NCBI GenBank assembly: GCA_013398275.1
Contig: VZSE01011443.1
Coordinates: 434,001-498,000, forward strand
From: Promerops cafer
Lineage: Eukaryota > Chordata > Aves > Passeriformes > Nectariniidae
DNA length: 64,000 bases
Direction of reading: 5' to 3'
The position numbers and the translations under genes were made by a program. Shown piece by piece: positions 12,155 through 26,339 of the stretch (its first letter is position 1; every line of letters begins with the position of its first letter). A model generated the notes under the pieces. It was not told the origin of the DNA and searched no databases. It saw nothing but the letters and a program-made list of their open reading frames with translations.

Positions 12155-15100
12155 TGAAGAAGTGTGATAAAAATAAACCAAATCTACATTCCTTGCGCAT
12201 GCATATCTCCATGGATTTCACAGCAGGAATTTGGCCCTCTGTGTGTATATATACTATTAAGTTACAATTCCATTAGCAAATTAAATAACCACATATTAAA
12301 ACGAAGGCAAGAGTTAGGGACTGGTTTTCTTCTGTAAATTTGCCAACTCTATCTGGCAAAGTGAATGTTCTGACACAAGTCAGACTGGATCAACAGACAC
12401 GTCAGTTAATAGAAGAAAGACCATGCAGAGTTTACAGAAAAGCACATTGAAAAAGGTCAAATACTTCAGGCTTGGACACTGGCAGAGAAAGGAGACTAAG
12501 ATGGAGCAAGTAAGTCAGGAATGTGTATTAAAGCTAGTTGAAGTGGTTACAGGGGCATCTAGTCCACAAACCTTGAGAAATTCAACCTCCGTCTGGTTTC
12601 AGTGGTCATCATATTCGTTATAATATGATAATTTTTTAAGATGTAGTACATTTGAAACTGTTTTTTTTGTCACCTGCAACACTTAATAAATGTAGGAATG
12701 AAGCACCAATAACAAAAGCAATGACCTCTCTTTTACCTTCAAAATATCACCACCCACTTTAAATCTACCTCATACAGCATTTCACAGACAATGCTAGTTG
12801 TAGTGTGCAGTGGTTAGCTATATAGGGCTCATTCATTCCTTTTCAAAGCTACAGGCATGACTACAGCTGAGGATGTGTCAGAAGGAAATGAGAAAATTAT
12901 CTCAGGGCAATTACTGAAGAAATTCTCTGGGAAATTACTGAAAAAATGGTGGAGTAATGTTACGTCTTTGCAATAAAAATAACTGCACAGATCATAGAGG
13001 AAGTAAAAAAGGGAAAAAAAAAAAGACTTCATTAATGGGCAACCATTACCTGTCTGCATAGATCATGGCTAGGCCAACATTTAATAATAAGAAAAAAAAG
13101 GGAAAATATTTAGGCTATGCTAGTAACATGGTATTAATTTCATTGATTAATTGAATGCATTCATCATTTCCTCTTGTCATTACAATCCAATCTTTGTTGT
13201 AAATCTTGGTTTATGTTATCACTGATCATCCACAAACCTTGCCAGCATGAGTGATCGACTCTTAGTAGAATGGATGGATGCCAGTGCCCTTCTGAGATTG
13301 AGCCCTGTCTTTGCTCTTTCTCTCAGCAATAGTCACTCATTGGGTACTGAAGACACTGGACAGTAAACACTTTAAAACTAATGAATTTGAGGAAGTGGAA
13401 TACTTAATTTGTATTGATTGTGCAAATGCCATTGCTTTGCTCTTCAACACCCTGTTCCAGAATGGCCTGTAAAGCCACATTCATCACTGGATGAATACAT
13501 GTCAGTTAGAATAAACAGCAGAGGAACTGCAAAGTTATTTAGGATTTCACCTCCTACTTGTGATGTAGCTCAAACCTACCTAAATCAGTAGTGATTGAGA
13601 ATCATCAACACACATGTGACATTTTTCTCCTCAGCCTATGTTCTCAACCTGATTCCTGACAGGGAGAAACCTGATGTCACGTGATTTAAAATACACTGCT
13701 TGGAGCATGTCTAGGCCTAATCTTTTGGGCAACAGACCCTGGAAATCCAGTTGTCATCTGCAAAAGTCAGTAATGTGACAATATGACACATACTGAATTA
13801 AAACCTAGAAGAAATGTCCCACTCTTAGAGAAGGAAATGGAATTTAGCTTTTAGTTTGACTTTAAATTGCATGTTCATGAAAAACCCAACAGTGTTTGGG
13901 TTGCATGCTCTGAAAGTCACAGAAAATTAAAAGGAAAAAAAGTATATATTTCCCTGCACAGCCACACCTGGTCCTTTTAAGTTTTACTGTGGAGACTTAT
14001 GAACAGTGAAGATGATGATGTAATTTACTCTTGGTCATAATAAACCTTAGACTCCCAATGCTATGATCTCATTTTTCATGAATATTAGAAAGAAAAGAAA
14101 ACATCAATCACCATCTGTAGATGTGAATATTTAGAACTCTGCATTAGCAAAATCATATCAGGCTTCTTTTAAGCCAAGTAGCTGTGTTTCTAACTGATCT
14201 CATTTTCATTTTTATCAGTTTTACCTTTGTGTAACACCGACTTCAGCAGACACTTGTCTTTACACTGCAGTCACAAAGGGCAGAATCATACGTATACGAG
14301 TTCAAACCTACAAAGATGAAAAAATTACAAAGGTTTCTGACAGCTATATTATAAGAAAAATGATCAGATACAGATGACAGCAGAGCATTTCTAGCCGAGA
14401 GAGAGTTTTAAGACAAGTTAAGCAATCAATCATCTACATCACTCACTATTCAGCGAGTCGACATTCAACATCTGAATCAGTCATTACAGAGTAAAGAGAA
14501 TTAGTAAAGTCTCTTACAAAATGCAAATAAGTGAACTGGAGGACAATAGAGTCAAATTCTAGAACTTGGCAGGAAGCCATAAGAATTATTTTGACAAGAC
14601 TGCTTGAGGTAATTTGATTGTTACATATAAAAGAAAAATAATTCTTTAAAAGTGAGCTTCAGTCTTGAGCAGTACAAGTTTGTGATATAAACGTATAGTT
14701 ATATTTAGTGACAAAAAGTGTAGAAAAAGGAACAAAATATGGTGTCTGCTCTGATGCTTTGCCACAGTGCCACATGAATTAACTATTTTTGGTGGTAGTG
14801 AGAATTTTTCCAAATAAATACAAAGACTACTAAAGCTAAAAGCTATCCTAAATGGTATGCAGCTAACAGTGTTTGTCTTCATTGAGTATGTTGCCTACTA
14901 ATGTTTTTGCAGAGCTTCAACCTGCTTCAAAATCCATCAGGTATAAGTGAACATCAAATATAGGTTTAACATCTGCAGAGCTACAAATCTGCAGGTGTGA
15001 AATTCTGTAAAACCATAAGTACCACTATTACCTAGGTCCAAAAAATCTCCACCTAACATCTTCCTTGTTAATACAAAAGAATGAGCTAAAAAGAAGGAAA

Positions 15101-16327
15101 ATTAGGCAGAAACTTTTGTTTTAACAGCAGTTTCTCCTTGATTTCTATCAGTATATGGGATGCTATCTTATACTCACTTCTCAGTTGGAATAATGGTGGG
15201 AAATGGGAGTGATCTTACTGAAAACCAAAAAGGAATAGAAGATAGCTGCACTGTTAGGTGAATCCTAGACATCCAGGTATTTGGCATGTGTTCTGAGAGG
15301 AGTTACATACATCCTTGGCTTGCAGAAGTGGCAGAATTGATGCAGACATTACATACCTGAAGCTCCATCAATGGAGCTGCTCCTGCTCCTAGAGCTGGAT
15401 GTTTGCCTTCATAATTCACAAGCTCAGGGCTTGAACCATGTGGGATTTGTCATCACCAGGAAACTTTCTTATTGATGACTTACTAGTGGAGACATGCCTT
15501 AAAATGATGGAGATGGTTTGGTTTTGGTCCTGATATGAATATAGATAGGCATAAAGGAAGTGCATTCTCATGAATATTTATACAATTATGGTCTATATTA
15601 ACTTATGGTAAAAATATTTTTCAGAAAAATGCATATGAATTTGTTAATGTTTCAATACCTAAGATGATTCTGTGGATCCTTGTACTTAAAAAAATCCTGT
15701 CCATGGCAAATGCAAATCTCTGTGAGGAATATCAGAACTAGAAAATTACTCTTGAGTTTAAAAAGAAGCAAAGTTACTTTCTCTAGTTAAATTCTTGTTC
15801 CAAGCAAGGGAGCAGCATGCTGCCTGTGGGAGAAAGCTTAGATAGAAGATAATACATTTAAGAATAGGTGCTACATGTTATTTTATCTCATCAGCTAGTC
15901 ATTCTTATCCATTTTCTCAGAACTTTAAGACCTTTGTGAAATAGTTTCTTCTGCTGGAAATAGATTTTGTGTTTAGATGTGGTTATCATCCAGTTATATC
16001 CAAGTTTATCCTTGCAAATCTCATTGGTTGAACAAAATTGAACTTTGCCCAACAGTTGATGAGCTATGTGGATAGAATTTTACCACCTAAAAACTCATAC
16101 AGGTTTTTAATTGATTTCACTGTTGTTTTGACCTCTTTGTAGAACTGACTCTCAAAAGCAGTTTGGGTGCTTGGAATAAAAACATTCAGGGGCCCAGGTA
16201 AATAATGCTTTCACTTGTTTCTACACCATAAGCACAAATTCCTAAAATGATACCTGTACAAGTCAAAATATAAGCCTCTATTTCATTTGACTGTATTAAC
16301 AAGAAGAGTATTACCTTTATCTTACAG

Positions 16328-16485
16328 AAATGTTGGAATCCAACAATATAATCAATTTCAATGGCCTAGCTAATAGCTCCAGTTACCATACCTTCCTTTT
16401 GGACGAAGAACGCGGTCGGCTGTATGTTGGAGCAAAGGATCACATATTTTCTTTCAACCTGGTTAACATCAAGGAATATCAAAAG
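16328..16485 (+). CDS. SEMA3A: Semaphorin-3A coding exon, residues ~38-90 (start of sema domain)
   Basis: This is an internal exon of SEMA3A, the secreted axon repellent that binds neuropilin-1/plexin-A. The acceptor is CAG at 16325-16327 after a weak pyrimidine tract; the donor is AAG|GTACGT at 16486. The exon is 158 nt: two bases finishing a split codon (AA, expected Glu38), then 52 codons in frame with ATG at 16330, which is an internal Met and not a start. The frame stays open for ten intron codons before TAA at 16513. Family-defining stretches include FNGLANSSSYHTFLLDEER and LYVGAKDHIFSF, the first strand region of the sema beta-propeller. The NSS sequon matches the known glycosylation site at Asn53. 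The paralogues SEMA3C, 3D and 3E differ strongly here, so the assignment to 3A is firm. Differences from mammals (NNIINF, NLVNIKEYQK) are conservative. Confidence 0.95.
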
Positions 16486-19097
16486 GTACGTTCATTCATG
16501 TTCTGTACAATGTAAATATATACTTTGAATGTTAAAGACTCGTTATTACTCAGACACTGTTGGAATTATATAGTAAGTGTTTGGATGTCGGGAATACTGT
16601 TACAACAAAAATATTTGCTGACTCTATGAAAAGAAATTTATAATGAGCCTGTGACCTTTGACTATATAATCTACAATATTTCTTTTTTCAGACTACAAAA
16701 AAGAAGTAAATGGTAAGTGAATAATCCAGCTATTTCCCAAACAAGACATACTTTCATGGCAACTGCTAAAAAAGCCAAGCATCTGTTATGACAGTTTAAA
16801 CAGAAAGGCCTTACTGCTCTGTATTTGTCTTCAGATAAAAGAAGCTATTTGGGAGTCCAAGTGTTGATTTTTCTTCTTTAACTCAGCACTTGTAGGCACT
16901 CTGCTCTGCTGCTTTTGAACCAAAACAGCTCCAGTATTAATAAAGGAGGAACAAGTCCATAAAATATTCTTGATGGTGATTGTAATTTTCTAGTAAAAGC
17001 TGGTGACTAATTAAAAGCTGACAAGCAGTTTAGTGTCATTCTTCTGTTGGAGTCCAAATAAATATTTTTTTTCTTTATTTTAGTAAGAAAAAATGCCAAG
17101 AAGGTAAACAATGGGGTGGAGGTTTGATTTGTTATGTTAAGTATTTTGATGGCACATTTTAAAATTTAGAGAGTACCCTTTTATGAGAGATATATTGCTT
17201 CAATACCCAGGGATTATTTTTTTTTCTTAGTGTTCCTGACCTTTTGGCCGTTTGACTATTAGCTTCCTAAGATGATAGCAATAAATACCTTGTGTTTTCT
17301 GTTCAGAGGGAAGACAGGCTATTCATTTGTATTCTCTAAGGATAAGAGGATAAAAGGAAAACTGAGTATTTTTCTTTTCTATTCTCTTTAGAGCAGCTAT
17401 AAAGGAAACTAGCTATTTATTTGAATTCTCTGAGGGATCAATAGCTTAATGTGCAAAACATCTGGAATAATTAAAAGAAAGAAGGTGTTTCCATTGCAGA
17501 AAACAGCTTTGTAGAATCGGAGTGATTGTATTTTACATACTTACATAGTCAGATACTTTTAGAACACTATTTGACTTTATATACAAATATTAATAGATTA
17601 AATAAAGAACTGCTGTCAGTAACATGGAAATGTATGTTAGCAACAGACTTAGAGAATTTAGACTAGATTTAAGAATAGGCAAAAGGCTTTAAGAGTCTGG
17701 GGGTCTGTTTATTATAGGTAGGAGAGTCGTGTAAGAAACTACAATCAAAATTACAATGCAGCAAGTGCTGCACTTGAGCTCAAACTTCACTGGGTGTTGC
17801 TTCTGACATCTAAGAAGACTCCTCAGGTTTCTGTCTAAATGCTGATGGCAGCATCAAAACTCAAAAAGCCAAATTTTTCAATGTACTAAAACCAGTTTGA
17901 CTTAGCTGTCTTTTAAATCAAATTAGAGGAAAAGGTTTTACTGTGAAACTAGGGAGAAAGAACATCTGGCTTGAAATACACTGGTTTGAAAAATACTGAG
18001 ATTTTTGCCCAAAACTTGAACTGGTCCTTTTGGGATATCTGAGAAGTTTGGTTAATGTTTTTCAACCTAGTAAATTTAAATTTTCACATCTCTGCACATT
18101 TTAAGCTGAGAATAGCAACAGGAAATAGTGGGAATCCTCTGAGAGAGAATGTGCTCATAAAATTTTCAGCCTTATTTTATAGACTTACGATGTTCAATTG
18201 CTGTTTGGATTTCATTAGGAAAATTTTGAATTTAAAAAATGTTGGAAGCTGTATTTTCAAATATCATCTACAACATCTCCTTTGACCCCTTCAGTCATCT
18301 ACATTCCACCTTTTTTTTTTAAATATTTTGCCTTTTGCTTTCTATTAACAAACTATATTGAACACCAAGATTGTAACCCAGACTTAAGGCCATTCATATT
18401 GCATTATCTGAGGCTCCCAAATGAATAGCCTGGCATTTTATGGGAAGATCATGTTTTATTCTATATGTAATTCCTAAAAGCTTTTCAAAGAAACATGAAT
18501 AATTGACTGTGAGGGTCTCTGGATTTTCTCTGTATGAGGTGAGATCCATTTTCTGCTAAGCAAACACTACAGAAAACCTAGATATAGGATTAGTTATGTT
18601 AGGGTGGCTCTATAGAAACAGCATAAACATTTCTATTTTGATGGTGCAATACTTGTCAAATACCATGGCTCCTTTTTTGTTATTTAATTAGCTGAACGAG
18701 CAAAAGAGTGAACTATCAGATACACTGAAGAGGCAAACACCTCATTTCTGATGCTGGGACTCTAATGTGAGATTGTATTTCCTTTACGTGAGATTTAAAA
18801 GATTAAAAAAAATGTTCACTCAATGGAGAATCAATCCTCTTATCATTAGGACTGGAGATTCATAGCTGAAATTCAAAATGCAGACATCAAGATTGTTTTT
18901 ACTATGACACCTGTTATTCCTTTTTTTGTTCCCAACATTTAATTTCTTTGTTGTCAAATTTTGAGAAAGAAATAGAAATAAGGAACAGAATGGGGGGAAA
19001 ATAAACTGGATAAAGGGACTCTGTAAGCATTTGGCCTGCAATTTGTGAATGGTGAAGCATGAAATAACACAATGTGATTTTTGTTTTGTGTCTGTAG
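16486..19097 (+). other. SEMA3A: SEMA3A intron, 2.6 kb, phase 0
   Basis: The intron begins GTACGT and ends in a T-rich tract with TAG at 19095-19097. It is AT-rich. I recognise no repeat, RNA gene or coding segment in it; the open frame at 18055-18285 has no recognisable protein features. Confidence 0.85.
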
Positions 19098-19160
19098 ATT
19101 GTTTGGCCTGTATCACATTCCCGAAGGGATGAGTGCAAGTGGGCTGGAAAGGATATTGTG
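19098..19160 (+). CDS. SEMA3A: Semaphorin-3A coding exon, residues ~91-111 (sema domain)
   Basis: This 63-nt exon encodes 21 residues from IVWPVSHSRRDECKW to GKDIV, in phase 0 at both ends. It is too short to show up as an open frame on its own and was found from the protein family. The acceptor is TGTAG (AG at 19096-19097) and the donor is a strong GTG|GTAAGT at 19161. The cysteine in DEC falls at position 103, which in SEMA3A forms a disulphide with Cys114, encoded by the next exon at 35523. The HSRRDEC form is close to the chicken protein as I recall it; mammals have YTRRDEC. The splice frame joins without a break to both neighbours. Confidence 0.95.
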
Positions 19161-20790
19161 GTAAGTACAAATCTTTTTAGCATTTTTTTTTTCCTTTTAT
19201 AAAACATTGTAAATATTTTATTATGTCCTACTGTGTTAATTCTTAAAGTATTTTTCCTGCTCTGTAAGGTCACACGAACATAGAAGAGTATAGAATATAT
19301 AACCCTCTTGAATATAGAAGGGTTATTACCAAGGGTTTCAATTTATAAATGGAAATCATGCAGATGAAATAGAATTTATGTACCAAAGAAATAAAAGTCA
19401 GTAAGAAAGAAGAAATATCAGAAGGAGAAATATTAAGCCTTGCATACTCATCTCCTGATGAGAAGGTACATAGAGTTTTGACCCATTTTTGCCCTGCTCC
19501 AGGTCCCAGTCCTCAAGGGAGTTCCAAGAAGTGCTTTCTCTTTGTAGCATCTCTCTGGAGCCCGTGGGTCCCCAGAGCCCTTTCCTGCCTGGAGTTCACA
19601 GCAATACTGAGGTCAAGGTGGTGTAAACATCCTGCATCAGTTTTGGTGCCTCAGGAAAGACCCTGCTACACCAGGCATCATTTTCTGAACATTTTTCCTC
19701 ATTCCTGTGTAGTTGTATTCCCTGTATTTATGAGGTAAGAGAGACATAGCCAGTAGCCCCCAAATAGCAATCATTCCACACTGACAGTAACTGTCTTCTT
19801 TATAGGAACAGTGTGGGAAGTAGGGCTGAAGAAGGGGGAAAAACAGATAAAAAATACATGCATGCAATAAGCCAAACAAATACTTGCATAGCAAAGCCAA
19901 ATGGGAAATCATCGTGGTTGCCAAGGTATAAGTGAGAGTGGAACTTGGCCCCGTGTGTATATGCTATTGGCCTGATTTTCAGAGATGATTCTGTAAAATA
20001 TTCATAATGCCAACCATATGCCTCTAGAGAGCTCCATTTGAATAATTTCCTAGGTCATAATAAAAATAGTCTCATCAATCTTTACCTAGGCCATAGAGGA
20101 CAGTTCTCTTCAAAAAATGCCATCTGGGAACAGTAGAGGTAGATTGGGTAAAAAGTAAGAAATGTGGGCTAAGCTAAATATGTGATGGGACAGCTGAAAT
20201 GCCAGATACCTAGGCTATCTCATTACATAAAAATAATGCATTTAAAGTAATCTGTGCTCATATCCACAAATAATTTTCAAGAGTACTTTTCAAGGTGAAG
20301 CCTAGAATATCTAATATTCAAGGTTAAAAAAAGGGGCTAGTGTTAAATACATGAGCAAATTAACTAACCTTCCTGCTTCATCTCATGTTTTCATGACTGG
20401 AGTAAAAGCCTAGAAAACTAATAAGAGATTCAGTACCTAGCATGAAAGTATATTCTTATTTTTTTAAATAATTATTTTTAGAAATTCACAATAGTAAGAA
20501 AGAGTATGCTTTTTACATTTTACTACGATGATTCTAATTCAGCTTAGTCTTTTAAAATTGTAGAGACACACATTCTGGAGTAAGCTGAGAGGTTCAGGTC
20601 CCCATCTGACTGTGGTGAGCTTGAGAGGACTGCTATACTGTAACTTTTATTCACCTTGATTCTTTTGCTTCCTGTGATACTAGGACAGCTACACCTTCTG
20701 ACCATGAGTAGGTGAAGCCCACACCACTCTGCAGTGCAGTGTGTGACCCTGGCAGTAGATTGTTTGGTTGTTTGGGGTGGTTTTGCTTTG

Positions 20791-20812
20791 TTTTTTTTTT
20801 TTTTTTTTTTTT
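20791..20812. repeat. Poly-T run of 22 bases
   Basis: This is an uninterrupted homopolymer following GTTTTGCTTTG. It could be an expanded T tract; I saw no element body next to it that would make it the tail of a retroposon. Confidence 0.95.
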
Positions 20813-23800
20813 GTAATTTTAGGGTTCTCCACAGGAGTAGGTGAGAAATAAAATAAACATTTAGGTGACTAGAAAGAGGAAATACATATCTTGATGTGAT
20901 CAGAACATTGTCTTTAAATATTTACAGCTATCTTGCCATAAAACGGTGCATTACAAGCAACATATTTAATGCAACTGCTTTAACTCTAATTACAGATAAT
21001 TAAAAAAACTTATTATTCCTCCCTTATTTATTCCATAAAGCCATTGTCAGTACCTTGGGAATGTGAAATATAAAGGCCATAAAAATAACTCAACAGACTC
21101 TCATTAGAGGGAACAGGAGAAAAAGAGGACAAATAAAGTGACATATAAACCAGGCTTGATATAATACTGCTTTCAGCATGTCCTACTTCTAAGATATTAT
21201 ATACTCCTCACTTGTGATGATTCAAAACTTTCTACATGACAGTCTATACTTCTGCACTGAGGTATTTTTTTTAAAAAAACCTCCTCCTTTTAATTATTGA
21301 TCTCCAGGGTAAGTCGGTGCTGAAAATGCAAGCCCCCACTAATGGGCCAGGTGCACTGCAGCAGCTGCAGCACAAGCACAACCCCGGCCCTGCCCCACTG
21401 CTAACCTCAGCTATGACCTCTGAGATTTCCTCTCATAATTATAAGAGGTAATTCAGCGTTGTTTTCACTCCTTCAGAGGGATTCCTTTTCCTGATGCTGT
21501 CAGTCATGCCCGTCTCAGCACAGCAGGTTCGTGGCTCAGGATGGTCCACACGGGATTGAGGAGAGCAGCCAGTGGGGCCTATTCCTGCTCTCCTGCTACC
21601 CCTTTGTTACTTAAACAGTCATTTTAATTTCTGTTTTTAAAGGGCTTAGCATATGTTAATTACTTAGGCTTTACTCACTGTTTAGGTAGATAAAACTTTC
21701 AAAGTGTGTTTTGGATTTTTTCTGCATGAGTAAGCTGAGAAGAGTTGCTGAAAGACTCCCCCCAGCTATGCAATATCTACTTAAAGCAGGACTTCTCTGA
21801 AGAAGGTTAACTGCTATGCTTTCCCTCAAAATACAGATTTTTTTCCAATAGAATCATAATTACTGACCCATGTAAGTTCTTAGTATTACAATATATTTCC
21901 ATTTCCTCAGTATAGAGTATCACAAGCACCAAAGTAACATTGTTCATGAAAAATTAAAGGCTATAAATAATAAATAGGATATTTGTTTACGTAATTCAAC
22001 TAAATGAGCAATTCTGTGAGGATTTCTTGCTATTCTGGACTTCAGTGTCTTATTTGATCTATTCTGGTTTCTGTTAGTCCTGTGAATATTTCTCATGATT
22101 CCTGTCCAGACCTTGGTAATGATCAAAGAAGACAAAGTCTGTACAGAATAATTCTCAGCTTTTATACTAAACTTACAGAACAGTCATTCTGCCAGTCATA
22201 TTCCTCACTGAGGAGTAAGTCTCGCTAAGCCTCAATATTTAATTTAGAAATACAATAGTCACCTGGGCCCCTACAAATACATATGGCAACCTCTGCATTA
22301 AATGTGGGATAAATAACAGGTAACTAACAGAAAAAGAAAAAAAAAAAGTGGCTGCAATTCCGTTCTGACATTCCTGGGTTATCATAAACCAGCAAAGCTA
22401 AGCTTGGTGGTTTACAAAAGTTACCAGAAACACTAATTAGTTTTGCAGGTAGGCATAGGGCAAGGATATGTTCCTGACTGGAAACCTTGCTTTGAAAATT
22501 TTGGCTGCTTTGGCTGTTTAGTCAATACATCTCTGCATTAGATTTGCAGTGTAGCAGTAGTTCACAAATTACACAGTTAATCAGAGAAATTCCTATTAAG
22601 AGGTACAATAGGTTATTATGACCTGAAAGCTTAAAAAAATGTGTTTCTGAAGGGCACCTTAGGATGTCATTTTCAAGTGTGATTTGACTATCCAATATGT
22701 TTAGCCACTTTTAAAGATTCCAGGTCAAATTAAATTGTTGAAACAGTCCCTTTTGGCCTTGACATATATAAATGTATAAGATTTCAGTAGGTGCTTTAAC
22801 AAAGTCACATAGGACAAGCTGCACCATGGCAGACACACACTTTGCACACTGTAAGATACCAGCTTCTCCCTGGGTGTTTCTGGTGAGAAATGCATTGATG
22901 TACAAACAGATACAAGAAGTACCAAGTACTTTTACTTGGTACCAGCAAGTTTCTACATCTGCTCTCCAGTTACTCCATACAGGTCCAGAAGGAGTTATAC
23001 TTTTGTGTACACAGCTGAAGTGTACCAGCACATTTGCATGTGGGCAAGCACTAACTGTATTATAATTTATAGGAGATAGGCATCTACCTGGGCTATTTAA
23101 TTGCAATTAAATTTTACCTAGTTATTATCTCTCACCCAATTCCAACTCCGCTTAACTTTTTTGTACTTAATAGTTCTCTTGACAGCAATTTGGAATCACT
23201 TTAGATCAGAAACCTATTTCCAGTGACAAAGCAGCAAGGCTCTTTACACATATTTTATGACATAGCCATATTCTGTGCATGCTTCTTTGCATTCAAGTGT
23301 GGGTAGCACTTAATTATTCAATTTATTGTTCATGCAAATAGAATCACATGACTGTAATTTAATTCACCATCTCATTTGTTACAGTAATATTTTAAGCCAA
23401 AATGTTCATATGCAATCTTAGTTTATGCTTTCTTTAAAGTTTTCCATCCCCTCCCTAAAATATAGGAAGGCAGAGGATTGATCTGTAGGCTTTTGGATCC
23501 ATCAGTGTGCAGTGATTTAATTTGGAAAGAAAGAAAAAACAAAAGAACCCAGAAAGTAAAATGTGACTCAGTATGTGTCCCTCAGCGGTACCTAGTGATA
23601 ATTTGGAAAAAACAGAGTTGGCAACAGTTGCACATGAGTCCCTTTAACTCATTTTGTTACTGTTGTTGCCTTAGGGAGAATAGAAGAACATAGAGGCAAA
23701 AAGTAAAAGTAATTCTTTTCATCTGTTATTGTAAACAAAGATCTGAAGAGGGAATCTGAAAATTAAATATACAATGCTGACTGGATCTAGAAGGCATGTT

Positions 23801-26339
23801 TCTGAATTCATCTGACAGGCACCATTTTTCCACTCAAATTACCTCTGGCCCTTTGAGTGTGCCAAAGACAAGTTCATTCCTTTCTATCAGGGTTCCTCCT
23901 TTGGAGGACATCTACAGCCAAATTTCCAGCTTTTTTACCACCAACCTTCATTGCCATCCCTTTTTCCTTTCTGGCTTCCTGTCTCCAGCACAGCAGTAAG
24001 ATTCTTTAGCAAAGCCTAAAGACCCAGGATGCCCATCCAGCCTGGGGGAAAGAGAAAGGTGAATGTGTCCTGGGAAGAGGGGGAAGATGAATAAAAATTC
24101 AAAACAACAAGTCTCAAATGAGTTTGGGGACAGAATTTACTCTCAGTATGACTGACTACAAGAAGTGTTTTTTGTGACATGTGTAAGATAAATAGTACCA
24201 GAGCATATTCCTTCTTACTCTATCAACTGTCCCAGTTAGTATGCTGGGTATTTTAGCTCGAGGGCTGCTCACCCCTTCTTCTTGCCCTTGTTCTTTAATG
24301 TGGACATAATTTCCCACCAGAACATTCCTTACCATTTGGGAGATGAGAGAGCGAGACATTTGTAAGCAGTGTGCAGCTGTAATGCTGCTGCTTTGGAAAA
24401 CTGCTGTGCACAAACCACAAACAAAAGAGAAAGACAGGGCAAAAAACCCCCTCAAAACCTACAACCACTTCACTCAGAGGTGAACTGGGCTTGGTAAAAA
24501 AGTAGTTAAGGACATTGGAATATCTTTCAAAGTCCTGTGGAGCTCTCAAACAGACCTGTCCCCCCCAGGAACTTCTGGTTATGCCAGCTCCAGTGCTTGG
24601 ATGGACCCCCACAACACACCAGCATAAAGGCTTATTTATGGCATATTTCAGATGTTGATCCTACAGCTTGTGTTCATTTAGGCATTTGTGTGTATTTGTT
24701 TCTTTGAACTGACCAAGGAAAATCAGTTACTGTGAGGTAATAACTTGTGTCCTTATGCAGAGGAAGAATTAAGTTGGCAGTTGTTCATATTTTCATATTT
24801 TACCCATTTATGTATCATGGGAAGTCATTTAAGTCTTCCATTATGGGGAACAAATTGATATAGATCAAGGAGAAAGCTAATTTTTCAATTTTGACCTTAT
24901 TTTTCTGTTATAGGTGTGACTACAGAAATTTGCTTCTGAAGGAAATTTAATATTCAGCAGATTTAATGCAGTCTTGCAGAAATGTTTGTTGCTTTTGAAA
25001 TACAGAGTTAGGAAAGGGGAAGTAAAGGAGAAATGAAGGAAAAAAATCTTCCCAAAATTATGGGGTTTAATTTTCTATCAATATGTGTTCCTCATGAGCC
25101 CTCATTTGGCCTTGGCAAAGTCTGAGAATTATTTATGGCTGAGTTTCCAGCTATTGCTATTTCAAAATGTTGTTGGGTAATTCCATGTTATGATTTATTG
25201 CACCCCAAGATGGACAGAGTAAATTTATTCTTCATACATTTCTTTCCAGAAAAACACATTAACTGGATGACTGGTAGAAATGATAGATATGTTTAGTCTC
25301 TGTTTTGTTTCAGGGCTTTAGTTAAAGAAAAGCCTTTTCTTTGTTGCCAGTCACATTTTTTTTTTCTTGAATTTGCTTCATATTGTATCTATTTTCTCTG
25401 TGATTATCTATTGTTTCAATAAAAGTAAATTTTAAAATTAAGGATAGATCTGCTCTGAAAGATCACATATCACTGTTCCTCTATACTCAAGATGTGGTCA
25501 CTATATAACTATTGATTTAGGCCACAACTAATTTTTTCTGTAGTTCTTTTGCTAACGTATACCAAAAATAGGTCTACTAAATTTCTCCCTGCTGCACTCA
25601 AGTTAAAATAGTCTTTTTTTCTTCCATAGTAACTCAGAGAACTAAAGGGAAAGTTCTTAACATAACCTAGCAAATAAAATGCTATTTTTTCTCTTACTTC
25701 TTTTGTTTATTTTTCTTCTGACTGAATAGTGAAATCTTTGTTGTTTTAAATAATCTATTCATCTCTTACTCCCTTAGGTAATTCCTTTCAGATTAACATT
25801 TTCCAAAAACTTTAGGTTACTATACATGTATCATAAATATATATATAGACAGAGAAAAAAATCCTACCAACAAAAAGATAACAAAAAACCCACCAAAACC
25901 ATTCAACAAATTCACATTTCAGCAATTTCACTTGGGTGCCAAATTTTTTACTGAGTGGGAATTTTAATCTTCTGTCACTTAAGGTTTCTCTGGTTCAGCA
26001 TCTCTCTGTGGTGTCAAAGCAGTTTAATATCCCCACAGAAATCTCCAGCTTCCCACAGTAAGACACGTGTAACCTCCTAGAGTAGCTTACACAGTGTATT
26101 TATTTACAGTCATACACACTGCTAAGAAACTGCCCTTGGAGATGCCACAGTCTTCTGCTTCATTTCAACACTTCATGCCTTTACCTTCACTTTCAACACA
26201 CAAGTTTGGAGTATGCTTATCTGAGGTGGCTGTGAGTGGAAGTCATGAGAGGATATGTCTGTACTATGCTGAAAAAAGGCAAGCTGACTGACCTGGAGCC
26301 TCGGTGTCCTACGTGCCTGTAACAGGCTTGGCAAGCCTT

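Larger units (their letters stand above)
1..16327 (+). other. SEMA3A: SEMA3A intron, 3' part (upstream of first exon in window)
   Basis: This AT-rich non-coding stretch ends at the acceptor of the exon at 16328. I looked for the SEMA3A signal-peptide exon (family N-terminus of about 37 residues ending before the exon at 16328) and did not see it, so it should lie left of the window. The intron enters its exon in phase 1. Supported contents are a CR1 fragment (7220-7475), a perfect hairpin (5869-5904) and a speculative micro-ORF (12077-12154). Open frames such as those at 2113-2550 and 9957-10337 have no recognisable protein features. I see nothing else I can name here. Confidence 0.8.

Noticed and set aside
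1..16327. SEMA3A signal-peptide exon
   Set aside because: I looked for the conserved N-terminal segment before the split codon at 16328 and found no candidate with a phase-1 donor.
24140..24612. Overlapping minus-strand frames at 24156-24455 and 24295-24612
   Set aside because: No recognisable protein, retroviral or LINE features were seen; they are probably chance open frames in slightly GC-richer intron.
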